Positions 60,425-64,000 of a stretch of DNA of 64,000 bases are shown one piece after another. Each line of letters begins with the position of its first letter. Within the stretch, counting starts at the first letter, position 1. Position numbers and translations under genes: made by a program. The DNA comes from G963662655 sp963666875. Lineage in GTDB: Bacteria; Cloacimonadota; Cloacimonadia; Cloacimonadales; JAIOQZ01. Below the pieces are notes generated by a model that worked only from the letters and a program-made list of their open reading frames with translations, was not told the origin of the DNA and did not search any database. The stretch covers positions 310,001 through 374,000 of the forward strand of contig CAXXPU010000017.1 in assembly GCA_963666875.2 (NCBI GenBank), read 5' to 3'.

Positions 60425-60661
60425 CCACGCTCCTTCAAGAAACCTTTATATCAGACGCATAGTCTATGGTCAATATAAAACCTAATGAATAAAACACAAT
60501 CGAGAACAATAAAATACAGAATTGTTGACGGAAATCCGTTAGGGGAGAAGGGTGGGAGATAAAGAGAAACCCTCACCCCGGCCCTCTCCCGCAAGCGGGC
60601 GACGGAGCAGTCGTAGCGCTCGACTCAGGGCGAGCCGTTTTTCCGTGAACACGAGGATACT
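60425..60661. other. Spacer between rimO and the recombinase gene
   Basis: No gene is seen. AT-rich sequence up to 60530 could hold the rimO promoter. From 60541 a GC-rich stretch contains CCCTCACCCCGGCCCTCTCC and the small hairpin CCCGC-AA-GCGGG, a type of short repeat common between bacterial genes. Confidence 0.4.
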
Positions 60662-61588
60662 ATGCAGCATGAACATCAGCCGCAGGAACGGATCGAATCC
60701 AGGCACAACCGTGCGCTTCTGAATCGTTTCAGGAGCTTTCTGAAGCTGGAGAAGGGTCTGTCGGACAACACGCTCGAGAGCTACACCAACGACCTGGTGC
60801 AGTTCATGGAGGAATTGGATCGGGATGTCGAGGCGATTGGTGTCGAAGCGATCGTGAACCACCTCGTTCATTTGCAGGAGATCGGTCTGGCGTTCACCAG
60901 CATCGCGCGCAAGCGCAGCACGATCGTGTCATTCTACAAGTTTCTGTCGGAAGAGGAAATCGAGATCCGCTTCAACATCGAGAGCATCCCACCAGTGAAG
61001 CCGCCCAAGCGACTGCCCGAGGTGCTTTCCAAGGAGGAAATCCTCGAGTTCCTGGACGCGCTGCCGTTGGAAACGGCTCTTCAATATCGCAACAAAGCCC
61101 TGTTCGAGCTGATGTACGCGACGGGCATCCGTATCTCGGAGGCGATCGGCGCGTCCGTGAACGATATCCTGTGGGAGAGCAACGTCCTGCGGGTAACCGG
61201 CAAGGGCAACAAACAGCGGATTGTCCCCATCGCGGGTGAGTCGCTCGAGTATCTCCGTCTCTACATCGACAAATACCGCGTTCTGCTGCGTCGGGAGAAG
61301 CGTACCGATATCCTGTTCCTGAATCGCTCCGGTAAGGGGCTCAGCCGCATGGGCGTTTGGAAGATACTACGCGAGGAAGCGAAAAAACTGGGCTTCAAGT
61401 GGTGGGAGAAGCTTCATCCGCACATCATCCGGCACTCGTTCGCGACGCACCTACTGGAAGGCGGTGCGAACCTCCGGACCGTGCAGCTCCTGCTCGGTCA
61501 CGTAAGTATCAATACCACGCAGATTTATACCAATATCGACATACAGCACATCATCGAACAGCATCGGCTCTATCACCCGCGGGGGTGA
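60662..61588 (+). CDS. Xer-type tyrosine recombinase
   Basis: This 308-residue XerC/XerD-like recombinase has an N-terminal SAM-like domain (LKLEKGLSDNTLESYTNDLVQFM). The catalytic domain has the first Arg in LMYATGIRISEAIG, Lys in VTGKGNKQRIVPI, HIIRHSFATHLL, LGHVSINTTQIYTNI and the nucleophile Tyr. Its length and full set of residues fit chromosome dimer resolution at dif. Nothing around it suggests an integron or integrated element. XerC cannot be separated from XerD by eye. Confidence 0.94.
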   Translation: MQHEHQPQERIESRHNRALLNRFRSFLKLEKGLSDNTLESYTNDLVQFMEELDRDVEAIGVEAIVNHLVHLQEIGLAFTSIARKRSTIVSFYKFLSEEEIEIRFNIESIPPVKPPKRLPEVLSKEEILEFLDALPLETALQYRNKALFELMYATGIRISEAIGASVNDILWESNVLRVTGKGNKQRIVPIAGESLEYLRLYIDKYRVLLRREKRTDILFLNRSGKGLSRMGVWKILREEAKKLGFKWWEKLHPHIIRHSFATHLLEGGANLRTVQLLLGHVSINTTQIYTNIDIQHIIEQHRLYHPRG

Positions 61589-61648
61589 TTCGTCAGACAA
61601 TGCTTGACAAGATATTGGCGCGGTTCAGACTATGCCGTTTGGAGAGTC

Positions 61649-62203
61649 ATGAAAGAAGCTTTAATATTACTTGTCGCTGTACTTATGATCGCTGGCTGCG
61701 CGGAACAGCGTGGAAGTCGCGATGAGGAGACCGTCGCCAGAATGATGTTCGAAGCGCTTCGGGAAAAGGATGCCGGGAAGATTGGTGCATGCATTGTGAC
61801 CTCGGAAGATGTCGAATACGTCATGACTTTTTTCTCGCAGAATACAAAGGAATATCAGGCTATGACACTGGAAGAGAAGCACGAATTCGAGCTGCTTTTC
61901 CAGCAGCGAGTCGAGCAGGTTCAGACCGAGTGGCTCGATCACTACGAAGCGATGATCGACCAGATCGACGATATCCTGCGGGATAATGACATCGAATGGA
62001 AAAAGATACGTTACGATGGCTATAAAACCGCGTATTCCGATTTCGAAATCGAGTACATGCCGCGATATGGGGAGTTCGGCCTGCTTTTCCATCAGGGCCA
62101 TCACTCCTTTCGTCTCAATACTGACGGCATTGTGAAGATTCACGACCAATGGAAATTACAACTGGGTGAGTTCACCATCGAGGCAATCGAGAATGGTTCA
62201 TGA
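61649..62203 (+). CDS. Predicted lipoprotein
   Basis: This 184-residue protein has a lipoprotein signal MKEALILLVAVLMIAGC (lipobox MIAGC). A mostly helical, acidic domain follows (EEKHEFELLFQQRVEQVQTEWL, IDDILRDNDIEWKKIRYDG). The remainder looks like the SnoaL/DUF4878-type small cone folds often seen in lipoproteins, but this is uncertain. GGAGAGTC lies directly before the ATG. It overlaps the following histidine kinase gene by 11 bases, which suggests linked function. Confidence 0.75.
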   Translation: MKEALILLVAVLMIAGCAEQRGSRDEETVARMMFEALREKDAGKIGACIVTSEDVEYVMTFFSQNTKEYQAMTLEEKHEFELLFQQRVEQVQTEWLDHYEAMIDQIDDILRDNDIEWKKIRYDGYKTAYSDFEIEYMPRYGEFGLLFHQGHHSFRLNTDGIVKIHDQWKLQLGEFTIEAIENGS

Positions 62204-63452
62204 TCTGAATGAGAAGAACACATTGAACAACTATCTGCGGCAGGTACAGCAGCAGTTTGAAAAACGCCCGGTAACGGTGATGATCTACAACCTGAAAGAA
62301 GGCAGGGATTCGCTCGATAAAGCGCTCGAAGCGCCTGGATATATTGTGCGCTATGAAGATACGGAAGCCTTCGCCGATATGAAAATCGACGAGTATCCCG
62401 ACCTGTTGATCCACAATATCGATCATGTCGATCGAATGGATCTGCCGTTTCTCGATCATCTCATGCGTTGCCACGAGGTGGGAATTCCCACCATTGTCAT
62501 CCTCCCCGCAGAAGATGAGAAAACGCGCGAGAAGCTTCTGTCGATGGATATCGAAGCGGTTATCGAGCATCCCTTCAACCTCAGCGATCTGATGTGCCGA
62601 ATCAGGAATCTTGTGCGTATACGGCGGCTTCGGGAGTGGAACGACATGCTCATGAAGCAGCTTACCGACCTCCTGCAAAGGCGTACTCACGATCTCTTCG
62701 ACGAGGAACGCCAGACCGTGATCGACAACATGGTGAACGGTATCTTTCACAACGTTCGCGGTCCGTTGACGGGTCTGTTCTTCGCCTGCGACAACATGGC
62801 GCTGACAGTTCAGGCGATGAACCGGGAGAAGCTCGAAGACGCGGAGCAAAAGGACATTGAGGAACTCGACACAAGCGTGAACATGATCCGTAAAGCCCTC
62901 GATAGGATGAACGAAATGCTTTGCAAGCTGGTTGATCGCACGGAAGCGGACAGTCGGGCGTATCCCCAGGTGGTTGACTTGAACATTTTACTCACTCACG
63001 AAATCGAGCTAATGAAAGCGGATATGGAATTCAAGCACCATATCCGTAAGTCGATAGAACTTCATCCCGAACCACTCAATGTCAAGGTGGTACGTAGCGA
63101 GATAGCGCAATCAATCTACTCCATTCTGCGAAACGCAGTGGAAGCGCTCATCGATCACGAATCGCCGCAGATCGACATCCGTACGGACACCGCGGATGGC
63201 ATGGCAAACATCTATATCGAGAACAACGGCCCGGGAATATCGCCTGAAACTCGCGAGAGAATCTTCGAACCTTTTTTCAGCACAAAACAAAACGCGATGG
63301 AATACAGACCGGGTGTCTCGATCGGCAAGGGCCTCGGGCTTCATTTCTGCAGACAATCGATACGAACAAATGATGGCGAGATCGTTCTGGAATCGGAACC
63401 AGACGCGAATACCCGTTTCCGCATCAAACTGCCGTTGCACCGGGAAACATGA
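62193..63452 (+). CDS. Soluble histidine kinase with receiver-like N-terminus
   Basis: In this 419-residue protein, residues 25-130 look like a receiver domain (VTVMIYNLKEGRDSLDKAL, PDLLIHNIDHVDRMDLPFL, VIEHPFNLSDL). It lacks the acidic pocket and the expected phospho-acceptor Asp; the loop reads HNIDHVD. A helical linker follows. His186 lies in GIFHNVRGPLTGL, a variant of the usual HExRxPL box with Asn in place of Glu. The ATPase domain has NAVEALIDHE, NNGPGISPETRERIFEPFFSTK and GKGLGLHFCRQS. No membrane segment is present. The Asn could alter phosphatase or kinase balance. It overlaps its neighbours by 11 and 4 bases. Confidence 0.85.
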   Translation: MVHDLNEKNTLNNYLRQVQQQFEKRPVTVMIYNLKEGRDSLDKALEAPGYIVRYEDTEAFADMKIDEYPDLLIHNIDHVDRMDLPFLDHLMRCHEVGIPTIVILPAEDEKTREKLLSMDIEAVIEHPFNLSDLMCRIRNLVRIRRLREWNDMLMKQLTDLLQRRTHDLFDEERQTVIDNMVNGIFHNVRGPLTGLFFACDNMALTVQAMNREKLEDAEQKDIEELDTSVNMIRKALDRMNEMLCKLVDRTEADSRAYPQVVDLNILLTHEIELMKADMEFKHHIRKSIELHPEPLNVKVVRSEIAQSIYSILRNAVEALIDHESPQIDIRTDTADGMANIYIENNGPGISPETRERIFEPFFSTKQNAMEYRPGVSIGKGLGLHFCRQSIRTNDGEIVLESEPDANTRFRIKLPLHRET

Positions 63453-63706
63453 TCGACGAACGACCGGAAGAGCCTGTCGAGGTTATGTTTTTCTTCGGGA
63501 AAGACAAGCGATATCCGCTTCGATTCCGCTGGAAAGGCGACGTCATCCAGATCGATTCGAACAACGGTTACTGGATGCGGCATATCGGAAACGTCGCATA
63601 TCACTACTACGCAGTCTCGGACGAGATTGGCAACTACTACGAGCTCGAGCTGAACTGCGAGACGCTTAAGTGGCGTTTGATGCGATATGTCATGGAAGTC
63701 TCCTAA
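63449..63706 (+). CDS. Small hypothetical protein, 85 aa (DUF6504-like)
   Basis: This 85-residue protein is rich in aromatic residues (PLRFRWKGDVIQIDSNNGYW, YHYYAVSDEIGNYYELELN, KWRLMRYVM). The alternating beta pattern with 'FRWKG' and 'W' resembles the short DUF6504 domain, a small beta-barrel of unknown role. The ATG overlaps the histidine kinase stop by 4 bases, so it is cotranslated with it. Confidence 0.65.
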   Translation: MIDERPEEPVEVMFFFGKDKRYPLRFRWKGDVIQIDSNNGYWMRHIGNVAYHYYAVSDEIGNYYELELNCETLKWRLMRYVMEVS

Positions 63707-63811
63707 GGTCGGATGGGTGCGGTTTAGTCAGTTATTTTTGCTTTCTCAAATATATTACATAGATTGTTCAAAGGTGCAGAGAATTATTCATAAAGCAGTC
63801 AGGAGCGTTTG

Positions 63812-64000
63812 ATGGACGTTGAACCGTGCACGGGTGAGATCGAGATTGAAGTAATAGGAAACGGAATTTCCGCGATTCTGAAACGACTGTGTCCCTATCA
63901 ATTGGATGGTACGCCGGTAACGAAAGAAATCATCCTCAAGATGCTTTCCGATAACAGTGTTGTCATGGGTATCGATGAAAAGGCTATCGAGTATTTTCTG
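63812..64000 (+). CDS. FapA/DUF342-like protein, 5' part only
   Basis: The first 63 residues are present. After an acidic start (MDVEPCTGEIEIEVIG) the text GISAILKRLCPYQLDGTPVTK, EIILKML and MGIDEKAIEYFL matches the N-terminal domain of FapA/DUF342 proteins, where a 'GIDEEAI' turn is typical. These are polymerising beta-helix proteins, often near chemotaxis and flagellar genes. AGGAG lies 7 bases upstream of the ATG. The gene continues beyond the window. Confidence 0.65.
   Translation, partial: MDVEPCTGEIEIEVIGNGISAILKRLCPYQLDGTPVTKEIILKMLSDNSVVMGIDEKAIEYFL

Noticed and set aside
60662..61588. Integrase of a mobile element or integron
   Set aside because: Length and sequence fit a housekeeping Xer recombinase, and there are no attachment repeats, cassettes or tRNA target beside it.

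Overview
The window is most likely chromosomal DNA from an anaerobic or microaerophilic, diderm-type bacterium of the FCB group (Bacteroidetes/Cloacimonadota/Fibrobacteres relatives). The evidence is: two secreted beta-propeller proteins ending in the FlgD-like 'PNPFNPET / GLSSGVY' C-terminal domain typical of that group; a MurE with the DNPR motif of meso-diaminopimelate enzymes; an AroB whose active-site loop resembles Bacteroidetes enzymes; HypF, which implies [NiFe] hydrogenases; and pyruvate phosphate dikinase. Most genes look moderately GC-rich. A short AT-rich patch (about 5.9-7.5 kb) and the 71-aa gene near 1.7 kb stand out. The phylum assignment is inference only.

Layout. 1-7.2 kb: 3' part-missing hypF, a small hypothetical gene, a repeat-rich spacer, a secreted propeller protein, a RIO-type kinase preceded by a tiny promoter/12-codon frame/terminator unit, and an AT-rich pair of SLATT-like two-TM proteins. 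7.6-25.7 kb (plus strand): a nearly complete division and cell wall (dcw) cluster, mraZ-rsmH-ftsL-ftsI-murEF(fusion)-mraY-(zinc micro-protein)-murD-ftsW-murG-murC-murB-ftsQ-ftsA-ftsZ, continuing into a 31-aa membrane peptide, a YvlD/holin-like protein and a CheD-like protein that lacks the catalytic Cys and His. No ddl is present in it. 25.7-43.6 kb (minus strand): one long, tightly packed gene string (HDOD, CheY, CheZ-like, second CheY-like, 88-aa protein, receiver-SHOCT regulator, PAS histidine kinase, NtrC-type activator, FemAB/BioF2-like transferase, deacetylase-like protein, fused double glycosyltransferase, glycosyltransferase, WecA-like transferase, secreted propeller, aroB), nearly all overlapping or separated by under 40 bp. 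It begins at a good promoter at 43.63 kb. This signalling-to-surface-polysaccharide operon is the best candidate for a little-described system. 43.7-64 kb: a CsgG/PEGA/SUMF-type secreted protein, tRNA-Lys(CTT), an M16 peptidase, a DUF2156 protein, guaB, an acetyltransferase, ppdK, a cold-shock protein, YgiQ, a TauE-type permease, rimO, a Xer recombinase, a lipoprotein/histidine kinase pair and the 5' end of a FapA/DUF342 gene.

The intergenic spaces carry several dispersed palindromic repeat families. In two of them the core is conserved between copies while the stem arms differ in sequence yet remain exactly self-complementary. This is visible directly in the sequence and is the second major item of interest.
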